Positions 17,283 through 25,312 of a DNA stretch of 64,000 nt are shown in pieces (within the stretch, counting starts at the first letter, position 1; each line of letters opens with the position of its first letter). Position numbers and translations under genes: made by a program. Origin of the DNA: an uncultured Tropicimonas sp. (GTDB lineage: Bacteria; Pseudomonadota; Alphaproteobacteria; Rhodobacterales; Rhodobacteraceae); the NCBI GenBank assembly GCA_947497945.1, contig CANMIP010000020.1, positions 50,505 through 114,504 of the forward strand. Direction: 5' to 3'. The notes below the pieces were generated by a model. It was not told the origin of the DNA, made no database searches, and saw only the letters and a list, made by a program, of their open reading frames with translations.

Positions 17283-20249
17283 ATGGAGTTCGGTGCAGTT
17301 CTGAATGAAAAACATCGGACCCTGTCCGAACGGTTTTCTGACCTTGCCAGCGAACGCGGGGACTTGCCCGTCTTCGCTGTCGAGCATGGCCTCGATAAAG
17401 ATGCTCTCGAGAGCTTGAGAGCTTCCCTTGCGGCACAGCTGGAGCTTGATCCCCACCTTAGAAGCGCAAACTGGTCATGGCGCTATCTTCCTCTGCTCGT
17501 TGTCGCCACTGAGGTGGGCTATCGGTACAGGGGCACCGGTACAGATTTTTGGCCAGTTCTTTCCCGTGAACTCGGGATCGAGACTGGGTCCGAGTTCCGC
17601 ATTGGTATTGCTCGGCTATTTGAGCTTGGCCACGACGGATATCACTTGGCGCGCCCGGGAAATAGCGCTTGGGAACGACATTTTCCTTACATCGCCTGGC
17701 CGATCGGAAATGGATTGGTGCCACTCGAGATCCAACCACAGCTTGCGGATGCACTTCGACGCTCCGTGCGTGCGGGTATATCCGCGGAAGATACTGGTTC
17801 TCTACTAGGGCATCTAAAAATGCTCGCGGCTGGACACGTGAGCCGACGTTTTGAGAACTGGCTGGAAAGAGATGAAGTCGCGCTGGAAGTTGTGCGTCGC
17901 TTGCTCGCAACGGACTCCGATGGCTGGCTCTCACATGGAATTTTGCAGAGAATTGACTCTGACATCAGGAGCAACGTCGGAGCATTTCGCGCAATCTCTG
18001 AAGCTCGCCGAATGTCAGCACGGCGGGCATCGCGCCTAAGCAATATTCCCTCGTCTCGATGGGTCATCAGTATCGTTGAGGATGTACCGAAGTACCTCTT
18101 GATCCGAGGACCGGCTCTGCCGGCCGACCTGCGCAATGAGGTAATTGCCGCACTGCGCATTCAGGGCGACAAGGTCAGGGTCGTCAGCTCAGGGCAGAGT
18201 ATCCCGCTCCGTTTGTTCCTTGCCGGAGGCGAAATCGAACTCGGATCCGTAGGGCCTCTACCCGAAAGCCCACTAAGCCGGGGCGATGCCTTTCAGGTTC
18301 CGCAAGGATTGGCCGCCAGCGTATTGGAAGCGCTTCAACCCGCACAAGCTGGCTTCTTTCAGATTGAACCTGCGAAGAACACGGCCAGCGCGGTATTCCC
18401 GAATGAAACGCTGAATCCGGATGTGTCGGTCATTCAATGGTTGCGTACAGGGGAAGACGGATCGCCCGAATTTCGTCGACTCAATACGTCCTCTGATGCG
18501 GATGCCGAACTCCTTCGAAGGCATGGCTTCACCGTGTTGGAAAGGGAGGCCGCGTTTCAGATACTCGGTCTGCCTGTGCCCGGTGCTCAAACCCGGTTCT
18601 GCACTGGCTTCCCGATCCTTGCCGGACGGCGAAATGGGGGAGCGGCGCCACGACTTGATGACGGGCAACCTGCGTTGCACTCGGTTCAATTGCATGACGC
18701 CGAATGGTTTGTGTTTCAGCCCGGCGAAGGGGAACACTGGTTCACTGCGGATGATGTCGAGGATGAAGAGAGGATAGCATTCGAAGTCGTCGAGGCGCCG
18801 GACATAGAGCCAGCCTCGATCAAAATTCATCCAACAAAACCAACAATGTCTGATCTGAGAACGGGTCAACTTGAGATCAGGGTCAACTCACCACTGGCTC
18901 TGGAGGAAGTCCCGGTTTGCCTGAGACTGGTAACAGCAGGTCAGCCAGACATCGTCGCGACAGATACCATCGACCGCCTGCCAGCTCGCATTGTGGGACG
19001 CTCAGCCCTGTTTAAGCCATTGCTGTCGGCACTGAAGGATTCTCACGGAGATTTCGCGTTCGCGCATCTGAAGGTCGAAATCCCGGGTTTTCTTCCCTTT
19101 AGCATTTCCTTTCAACCAGTCCACCGCGACCTGCGATTTGATCCTTCCTCGAGCCAGTGGGTTGGAGTCGAAGATGAAGGTCGGATTCTGCCCTCTCTTA
19201 CGGGGAACGCACAGAACCCGTTGCTCCATAAGGCAGCAGATATCCGAAAGGGCTTTGCGTTGCTTCTTCCGGACTGCCCGGACCACGAGGCCCTTCGCGC
19301 TGGAATAATCCTCTCGGATGGCGAAGCGCTGCATTTGGGCGATCAGTGCGCAACGCCTTTCAAGCTGCCACCACTTGTACGTGAGGCAGACTCTCGGAAC
19401 GAAAGCGTCGGCCTATTAGACATCGCACGTTCAAATATCGCCTGGCGCCTCGCCGAGTCAGTCGACCCACTTAGTGACTGGCAACGAAGATCAATTGTGG
19501 AACGCCTCGAGGAGGCAGCGGTCAAACTTCTATGCGGTCCGGCCTGGAACGCAATTGAATCAGGAATAAATCTGTCAATTCTTTCTCCGCATGGTGCACT
19601 ACTGCGCAGCGCCCGGGCGCTTGGTCTCGTTTCAGGTGAAGACCTGCCAAGAATTGTTTCGGCCCCAGATCGGGCGTTCCTGGATCACCGGCTGACTGCC
19701 CGCCTGCGAGAAGCGGTTCCAACTATCGGTGACGCGTTGTCCGCTTGGTCCGAGGAACTCGCCGGGGATCTCGACCTTGCAGTCATAGATGCGTACGAGG
19801 ACCTGCGTGGTCATCTGCAGGCGACCAATCGCGAAGCCTTCGACGAAGTTGACATGGCCCGCGAGGCGGAAACGTGGCGCGAGGCATTGGAGCGGGCCAG
19901 CGATGTACCACTATTGCCGATGTTTAAGCGCCTCATTCTGCCTGAGACGCGTTGGGATGCTCTTATTCGTCCCCTGTATGGTGACCTCTCGGAGGATGAT
20001 CTTGTCGATCTGCTTGATGATAGTCACGTTGACGCCTCTCGCCGGCCAGGCATTCGTTGGCTTGGTCGGCCGGAGCTTCGAGTGATGCTGCAATTCTGGC
20101 TTTCGCAGCGGGCGATGATCGATGCCGAGGATTGGTCGATCTCTTTGGTCAAGGGTCTTTCCGACGTACAGACTGCCCGCGCCATCCGCTATGTTGCGCT
20201 CCGTTCGAAACTGGCGCGCCTGGATATGCCCGACGAGAACGATTTCTGA
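17283..20249 (+). CDS. Large unrecognised protein of the DISARM-like island
   Basis: 988 residues from ATG 17283 (MEFGAVLNEKHRTLSERF); an upstream ATG at 17145 would add 46 residues of unlikely composition overlapping the divergent start. I recognise no catalytic motif: no Walker A, no PD-ExK, no transmembrane segment. An aromatic-rich region near residues 60-150 (WSWRYLPLLVVATEVGYRYR, then HFPYIAWPIGNGLVPLEI) is the most distinctive part. The centre looks beta-rich and the C-terminus helical and acidic. The last bases overlap the SNF2 gene start (TGATG), so the two are translationally coupled and probably form one complex, perhaps as a DNA-binding scaffold. Confidence 0.75.
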   Translation: MEFGAVLNEKHRTLSERFSDLASERGDLPVFAVEHGLDKDALESLRASLAAQLELDPHLRSANWSWRYLPLLVVATEVGYRYRGTGTDFWPVLSRELGIETGSEFRIGIARLFELGHDGYHLARPGNSAWERHFPYIAWPIGNGLVPLEIQPQLADALRRSVRAGISAEDTGSLLGHLKMLAAGHVSRRFENWLERDEVALEVVRRLLATDSDGWLSHGILQRIDSDIRSNVGAFRAISEARRMSARRASRLSNIPSSRWVISIVEDVPKYLLIRGPALPADLRNEVIAALRIQGDKVRVVSSGQSIPLRLFLAGGEIELGSVGPLPESPLSRGDAFQVPQGLAASVLEALQPAQAGFFQIEPAKNTASAVFPNETLNPDVSVIQWLRTGEDGSPEFRRLNTSSDADAELLRRHGFTVLEREAAFQILGLPVPGAQTRFCTGFPILAGRRNGGAAPRLDDGQPALHSVQLHDAEWFVFQPGEGEHWFTADDVEDEERIAFEVVEAPDIEPASIKIHPTKPTMSDLRTGQLEIRVNSPLALEEVPVCLRLVTAGQPDIVATDTIDRLPARIVGRSALFKPLLSALKDSHGDFAFAHLKVEIPGFLPFSISFQPVHRDLRFDPSSSQWVGVEDEGRILPSLTGNAQNPLLHKAADIRKGFALLLPDCPDHEALRAGIILSDGEALHLGDQCATPFKLPPLVREADSRNESVGLLDIARSNIAWRLAESVDPLSDWQRRSIVERLEEAAVKLLCGPAWNAIESGINLSILSPHGALLRSARALGLVSGEDLPRIVSAPDRAFLDHRLTARLREAVPTIGDALSAWSEELAGDLDLAVIDAYEDLRGHLQATNREAFDEVDMAREAETWREALERASDVPLLPMFKRLILPETRWDALIRPLYGDLSEDDLVDLLDDSHVDASRRPGIRWLGRPELRVMLQFWLSQRAMIDAEDWSISLVKGLSDVQTARAIRYVALRSKLARLDMPDENDF

Positions 20250-23200
20250 TGGACGAATACCTACGTTTCGTAAATGGAGTGCAGGCCCTAAGGCGTAAGA
20301 CCTCGGCGCTGCGAAATGGTTTCGGGGGTGCTTTGGGAGTTGCTGCCGATCCCATGCCTCATCAACTCGCTGCGGTCCGTCGGGTGCTCAGCGATGCGCA
20401 CGTTCGACACCTTCTCTCGGACGAAGTTGGCCTCGGAAAGACCGTACAAGCACTGATGATCATGAACGCGTTGCGGTGGCAGGACCCCTCTCATCGATCA
20501 CTCGTCATTGCTCCGGACAATCTGCTTTCGCAATGGCAGGAAGAGTGCTGGATCCGCGGACATGTTATGCCTGCTCTGGCAGGATCAGAAGGCGATAACG
20601 ACGACGAAAAACCCCCAGTCACACTTGCGCGACCGCGGGATCTAATGATCCGGCCCGGCGAGGGAATTCGAACTATCACTGCTGACCCATTCGCGTTCGA
20701 CCTACTGGTCGTGGACGAGCCACAGACCATGCCTCGCGAGACGATCCAAGTGCTTTCCCAGGCAACAGATGACTTTCGTCAAGTGCTGGTGCTGTCCGCC
20801 ACGCCGAGACTTGGCGATCCCTACTGGCGTGAGGCGATCCTCCGTATGATTGAGCCGGAGGCAAGTCAGACCGCTCGCCTGGAAGGTCGGACGATGGACG
20901 AAGTACTTGCGGAACGTGAATTGCAGGCGATTTCCGGATTGCAGGACGCGGATGACAAGACCCAGTACGCGAGGGTCTTCTCCCGTGCAGCGGCCGGCCG
21001 TCGCGTAATTCGAAATGGGCGCCAGAACTGGGGTACTTACTTGCCGCAGCGCAAGAATCACGAAGTTCGCATCCAACCTTTGATGTCCGAGAGACTACGA
21101 CACGAAATTGCTGCGCGGCTTTTGGAGGGAGCGGACCCCGAGCACGGGTTGCAGGGCCCGCGTTGGACCGCAGCAAAGGCCCTGCAGCGAAGTGCACGGG
21201 CGGCACGCACCGTCTTGTCCGACCTGGCGACGCAAGGTGGCGAACTTGGCGAGTTCGCGGAAAAGGCGCGTTTGGCCTCGCTCGAAGACCCGGGTGATAG
21301 CCAGCTTTCTGCGCTGATCGATATACTTTCAGAGCAATGGGAGGGCGACCCCGAGCAGGCCTTCATCGTGGTCTGTGGGGACAACCCAACCATCGACATG
21401 TTGCGCGCCGCGCTTCCTCGGTACTTTCCGGATCTTGTCGATGCAATATCAGTGCTTCGCCGGCCGGCGACTACAGAGGTCGATGGCGTCACAAACCTTC
21501 GCGAAATTCAGGAAACTTTGGCGCCACTGCTTTCGGGTGAGAACCGACTTCTGCTCGTCGGCGAATGGGTTCAAGCGGGTCTGAACCTTCATCACGTCGC
21601 ACGAGGGATAATCTTCTTCTCGCTGCCATGGGAAATCGACAGCATAGATCAGTTGATCGGTAGGATCGATCGCCTTGGCGCGGGAGGGAGACGCGATGGG
21701 TCCACTCGCATCGTAAATATATGGCGCATCTTGCTTGAAGGGTCGCAAGAAGCAGCAATTTCAGACTGTGTGGCGAGTCTGGGAATCTTTGACTCACCCC
21801 TCCCACCACTTTCGCCTGACGAGCTGAGACAGTTACAAGCGTCACTGGGCAGGGCAGCAATTTCAAGGCAGGCGCCCACTACGATCGCGGCGCTTGCCGA
21901 ACACGGCACAGGCTTGCCCACCCGCTTCTCGATCACCGACCTCCACACACCAGAGCAGGCGGAGGAAGATTTCGAAGCGTGGCTTCGCCAAGGCTGTCCG
22001 GAGCCTGCGATGATGACCGATCGGGCGCGCGAAGCCGACACACCAGTGCGAATCGAAGAGCGCGCACTGGGTGCCTGGATCAAAACAATCTCAAGATCTG
22101 AAGACTTCGAAATTGGATCACGTGCTGACTACGTCGACGAATACCGCTTTAGGACGATGTGGTATCATCGTGATGCGGCTTCAGGTCGAGCCGGGGACAG
22201 CCCCTTCACCTTGCCCGGAGCCAATCGCGACCGGTGGATGTCAGATCACCTCCCCTTTATCTACAGGAGGTCAGAAATCTCAGTGCCGCCTCGGAAAGCG
22301 GTTTTTACCGATGAGGGAGAGAACACCGCACGTCCCTTGCACTTCCTCGACCATGGCAGCGTTCTGCATGACGGGATCATCTCCGGATATACAAAGGCCA
22401 CCGTAGATCACTTTGGGCCCGATGCACCAGTTGTTCAAACCAGCGTCGTGTTGCCTGAAGGGCATCCGGCGCTGGGCATTGGTCCCGTCGTCCTTTTGAC
22501 GGTGGCTGCCTTAGACCCCTTTCCCGACGAACTCGTTCCGCCTCTCTGGTCAGATGATGCAAAAGGACTCCTTGCCGCGGCCCCGACAGATGCGCAGCGA
22601 AAAGCACTGCATGGCGAGAGAAAGGCCTTGCAAGCACTGGTTCGAGCGTTCCAGCGGCGAATACGGATCGAGGTGCCGGCGAATATGTTGCGAATAGGCA
22701 GTACCAGGGGACAGAACGGCTGGACGGACCTGTCGGCTGAGCAAACTGATCTCTGCCTACGCCCCCTGACAGCATCGACGAACAATGCGGTTGCCAAAGG
22801 ACGCAAACCTTTCGCACCACTGCCCGGGCACAAGGAAGCGCGAGTGGTCCGCTCTCGACACCTTGAGCAAATCAAAACGTTCAGCCAGCACTTCAGCGAA
22901 CAAACGATGGAGCATGGACGTCCTGCTCTTGAGGCCCTCATGATGCAGGCATTCGGCCACTTCCAGGCAGACAGGAAGAACCGAGAACTTGCACTCGAGC
23001 GTCGGAGGCAATCCCCTCCCGACGCCGGACCAGTTGAGCTTTGGCAAGGTCAGGTTGCAGCTCTGGAGCGATCGCTCGCCGTGGGCGATCTCAACAAGAC
23101 AGAGGCTATGTCGTTTCTTCAGGGGTTTGCTTCAGGGAGACTGCAGTTTCCGAAGCCCAAGCCGCGAAGCATACTGATTTCTCTGGTCGCCGAAGCGTGA
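20249..23200 (+). CDS. SNF2/RapA-like ATPase of the DISARM-like island
   Basis: 983 residues from ATG 20249, overlapping the upstream stop. Motif I is LLSDEVGLGKT (58-65 core), motif II VVDEPQ (156-159), motif III VLSATPR; the C-terminal lobe ends with SLPWEIDSIDQLIGRIDRLGAG (motif VI). Long accessory regions follow to residue 983. The motif I wording resembles RapA or DpdE ATPases more than DISARM DrmD as I remember it (DDPGAGKT), so I do not call it drmD. Predicted role: double-stranded DNA translocase that remodels or senses invading DNA. Confidence 0.85.
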   Translation: MDEYLRFVNGVQALRRKTSALRNGFGGALGVAADPMPHQLAAVRRVLSDAHVRHLLSDEVGLGKTVQALMIMNALRWQDPSHRSLVIAPDNLLSQWQEECWIRGHVMPALAGSEGDNDDEKPPVTLARPRDLMIRPGEGIRTITADPFAFDLLVVDEPQTMPRETIQVLSQATDDFRQVLVLSATPRLGDPYWREAILRMIEPEASQTARLEGRTMDEVLAERELQAISGLQDADDKTQYARVFSRAAAGRRVIRNGRQNWGTYLPQRKNHEVRIQPLMSERLRHEIAARLLEGADPEHGLQGPRWTAAKALQRSARAARTVLSDLATQGGELGEFAEKARLASLEDPGDSQLSALIDILSEQWEGDPEQAFIVVCGDNPTIDMLRAALPRYFPDLVDAISVLRRPATTEVDGVTNLREIQETLAPLLSGENRLLLVGEWVQAGLNLHHVARGIIFFSLPWEIDSIDQLIGRIDRLGAGGRRDGSTRIVNIWRILLEGSQEAAISDCVASLGIFDSPLPPLSPDELRQLQASLGRAAISRQAPTTIAALAEHGTGLPTRFSITDLHTPEQAEEDFEAWLRQGCPEPAMMTDRAREADTPVRIEERALGAWIKTISRSEDFEIGSRADYVDEYRFRTMWYHRDAASGRAGDSPFTLPGANRDRWMSDHLPFIYRRSEISVPPRKAVFTDEGENTARPLHFLDHGSVLHDGIISGYTKATVDHFGPDAPVVQTSVVLPEGHPALGIGPVVLLTVAALDPFPDELVPPLWSDDAKGLLAAAPTDAQRKALHGERKALQALVRAFQRRIRIEVPANMLRIGSTRGQNGWTDLSAEQTDLCLRPLTASTNNAVAKGRKPFAPLPGHKEARVVRSRHLEQIKTFSQHFSEQTMEHGRPALEALMMQAFGHFQADRKNRELALERRRQSPPDAGPVELWQGQVAALERSLAVGDLNKTEAMSFLQGFASGRLQFPKPKPRSILISLVAEA

Positions 23201-23226
23201 GTTGGACCGCTGAGTCCAACGCTCAC
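23197..23226 (+). terminator. Hairpin over the SNF2 gene stop codon
   Basis: The inverted repeat GTTGGAC (23201-23207) and GTCCAAC (23214-23220), with outer GTGAG/CTCAC arms, gives a stem of about 11 bp with a 2-nt bulge and a 6-nt loop. It begins within the TGA stop. No T-tract follows, so it is a weak intrinsic terminator candidate or an mRNA-stabilising hairpin. Confidence 0.35.
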
Positions 23227-24054
23227 TGGCCGACATCAGAACCGCACGTTCGGCGATTCCCGTCTCTTGCCTCAGGACATTGGCTGTACCTCGATGGCCT
23301 TGGCCACAAGGGTTTGGCAGTCTGAAACGTGGGGTTTCATGCGTCGCGTCTGGAGGACTCGTCAAACGTTGATGTGGCGTTGATGTAAAACGCGACATCA
23401 AAAACTTGATCGGCCGAAGCCGACTTCAAGTCTTTGATATTGTTTCGAAATTTGGTTGCGGGGGTAGGATTTGAACCTACGACCTTCAGGTTATGAGCCT
23501 ACCCGTGCCGAAACTGGAATATGTATTGAATTCAGGCACTTGCCGTCTAACCCGTTGGAATTGCGAAACGATGGAAGTGACATCCAACAATATTGGACGG
23601 CGCTGGGCGGCACGTGAACCGCATGAAACTGCATAAGCTGGGTGAGCAAGCGGTGAGCAGAAAATCGCGGGATCGATTGGGGCTTTCGCGACTGGCTCGG
23701 TGCAGAATTGTTTCTCGCGGGCGTGGTGGCAATGCCGGACGGCGCTTCCGCCGGTTGCCGGTGCCTCGGGTCCAGCCGACCCAGATCCCCTGCGTTTTTG
23801 CGCCGGCACAGCTCTCTCGCCCGCGTGCCACCCTGCCACCCCTTTTCACGGACTATCCAATCCCTGCGTGATTCGAGACATCGAACGGCAGGTAGTGAGT
23901 GAGCCGAACGCCATTGAAATCTCGACCCGCGTTCACGGCGGCCTGGCGCCTTGTCGAGTGGCTCATGTGAGACGCTCGCAAGGCTCCCGCGCGAAATGAC
24001 TTGAATGAGTGCCTCATGAGAGCGTCACTCGGACACCGGGATAAGGATGGAATA
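23201..24054. other. Intergenic region between defence island and integrase, containing the att core
   Basis: About 850 bp without a supportable gene. Short open frames exist but have no recognisable product or ribosome-binding site. It holds the hairpin at 23197-23226, the tRNA-fMet fragment at 23453-23500, and the integrase promoter region upstream of 24055. A TGCCACC motif repeats near 23827-23841. Confidence 0.6.
23453..23500 (-). other. Attachment-site core: 3' half of initiator tRNA-fMet
   Basis: Read on the minus strand, these 48 bases give AGGCTCATAACCTGAAGG (anticodon CAT), a GTAGG-TTCAAAT-CCTAC T-arm, the CCCCGCA acceptor strand, discriminator A and CCA. The CCCCGCA-ACCA end is that of initiator tRNA. 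The 5' half (acceptor 5' strand, D-arm) is missing: upstream sequence departs from tRNA just before AGG. A 3' tRNA fragment beside a tyrosine integrase is the hallmark of an att site left by integration into a tRNA 3' end. It is not a functional tRNA gene. Confidence 0.85.
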
Positions 24055-25296
24055 ATGACCGATCGTCAACGGCTTACGGAGAAACTGGTGCGCGCCGCCG
24101 AGGAACGCGGGCGATACTACCAGGTCTTCGATTCCGAGGTGGTTGCCTTCGCGCTCGCGGTTCAGCCCTCCGGCACAAAGACATTCGTTCTGAACTACCG
24201 TGTGAGCGGCAGGCAGCGGCGGTACACGATCGGGCGCTGGCCGGACTGGACGGTTGTTGCGGCGAGGGAACGCGCGAAGGAACTGCGCCGCGAAATGGAG
24301 GCTGGGCATGACCCGCTTTCGAACCGGGAGGCGACGCGGGAAGCGCCGCGCATCTCTGTACTCGTGGCGCGCTACATTGAGGAGCACGTCCCGACGCTGT
24401 CGGAACGCAATGGTGCTGATCAGGTCTCCATGATGCGCAGGTTCGTCGAACCCGAATGGAAGAACCGGCTCGTAGTAGAAATCACCCCGGCAGATGTCGA
24501 ACGCCTGCTCACCAAGATAGCAGAAGGTCGAGCTCGACCAGCCAAGAAGAAGACCACGCGCAAACGTGACAAGCCGCTCAAGTCGGCAAGGCCCACGCCG
24601 GTACGTGCGAACCGGGTTGGCGAGGTGCTGCGCAAGATGTTCAACCTCGCCATCAAATGGAAGATGCGCGAGGACAACCCTGCCGCGGGCTTCCGACGGC
24701 GTCCCGAGACTGAGCGCGAGGTGTTTCTATCGCTTGAGGAGATCGGGCAATTGGGTGCTGCGCTCGAGGCGGCGGAGGATCAGCGCGCGGCCGGGATCAT
24801 CCGGCTATGCATGCTGACAGGCGCCCGGCTCGGTGAGGTACGGCAGGCGCGCTTTGAGCAGTTCAATCTGGACTACGCTGTCTGGACAAAGCAGGCGGCG
24901 ACCACCAAGCAGCGAAAGGTCCACCGGGTGCCGATTTCTCCTGACGCTGTGGCGCTAATCCGGTTGCGGCGGGAGGTAGTCCCGTCGGGCTGTCCGTGGC
25001 TGTTCCCCGGAGATGTCGAGGGCCAGCCGGTACAGGAGATCCGGAAGTTCTGGTATGCGATCCAGAAGGAGGCAAAGTTGCCGAAACTGCGTATCCACGA
25101 TCTCCGGCACACCTTCGCTTCACTGCTCGCTTCGGGCGGCGCGTCGCTGTCGATGATCGGCAAGCTGCTCGGGCACACCCAGGCAAAAACCACTCAGCGC
25201 TATGCGCATCTGGCGGAACAACCTCTTCGCGATGGCGTCGGGTTTGTGGCCGAAGCCATGAGAGCCCGCCCTCATCTCGTCCACATGGCGGATTGA
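24055..25296 (+). CDS. int: Tyrosine recombinase (prophage integrase)
   Basis: 413 residues from ATG 24055, preceded by AAGGA; longer frames to 24001 lack a better site. The N-terminus is a DUF4102-like arm-binding domain (residues 1-100, QVFDSEVVAFALAV then YTIGRWPDWTVVAARE), followed by a SAM-like core-binding domain. The catalytic domain shows Arg in LTGARLGEVR, the His-x-x-Arg box in IHDLRHTFAS, His in LLGHTQAKTT and the nucleophile Tyr in QRYAHL. It lies 555 bp from the tRNA-fMet fragment and faces into prophage 2, as expected for its own att site. Confidence 0.93.
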   Translation: MTDRQRLTEKLVRAAEERGRYYQVFDSEVVAFALAVQPSGTKTFVLNYRVSGRQRRYTIGRWPDWTVVAARERAKELRREMEAGHDPLSNREATREAPRISVLVARYIEEHVPTLSERNGADQVSMMRRFVEPEWKNRLVVEITPADVERLLTKIAEGRARPAKKKTTRKRDKPLKSARPTPVRANRVGEVLRKMFNLAIKWKMREDNPAAGFRRRPETEREVFLSLEEIGQLGAALEAAEDQRAAGIIRLCMLTGARLGEVRQARFEQFNLDYAVWTKQAATTKQRKVHRVPISPDAVALIRLRREVVPSGCPWLFPGDVEGQPVQEIRKFWYAIQKEAKLPKLRIHDLRHTFASLLASGGASLSMIGKLLGHTQAKTTQRYAHLAEQPLRDGVGFVAEAMRARPHLVHMAD

Positions 25297-25312
25297 AACC
25301 CACCAAAGCTCC

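Larger units (their letters stand above)
1..23452. mobile_element. Prophage 1, right part (left end outside the window)
   Basis: This segment starts inside a late tail gene and runs through lysis and tail-tip genes to 8028, then through a defence island to the tRNA-fMet fragment at 23453. Assigning 8086-23452 to the prophage is an inference: the island lies between the last tail gene and an att-like sequence, the usual place for cargo genes, and no second attachment site is visible between 8028 and 23453. Alternatively the island is a separate element beside the prophage. Integrase, head genes and the left att site would lie left of position 1. Confidence 0.6.

Noticed and set aside
20249..23200. 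DrmD
   Set aside because: It is an SNF2 ATPase, but motif I and overall layout look RapA/DpdE-like; I left the gene symbol empty.
23453..23500. Functional tRNA-Met gene
   Set aside because: Only the 3' half is present; acceptor 5' strand and D-arm are missing, so it is an att remnant.
23547..23999. Several short frames around the att region
   Set aside because: Overlapping on both strands, no start signals, no recognisable product.
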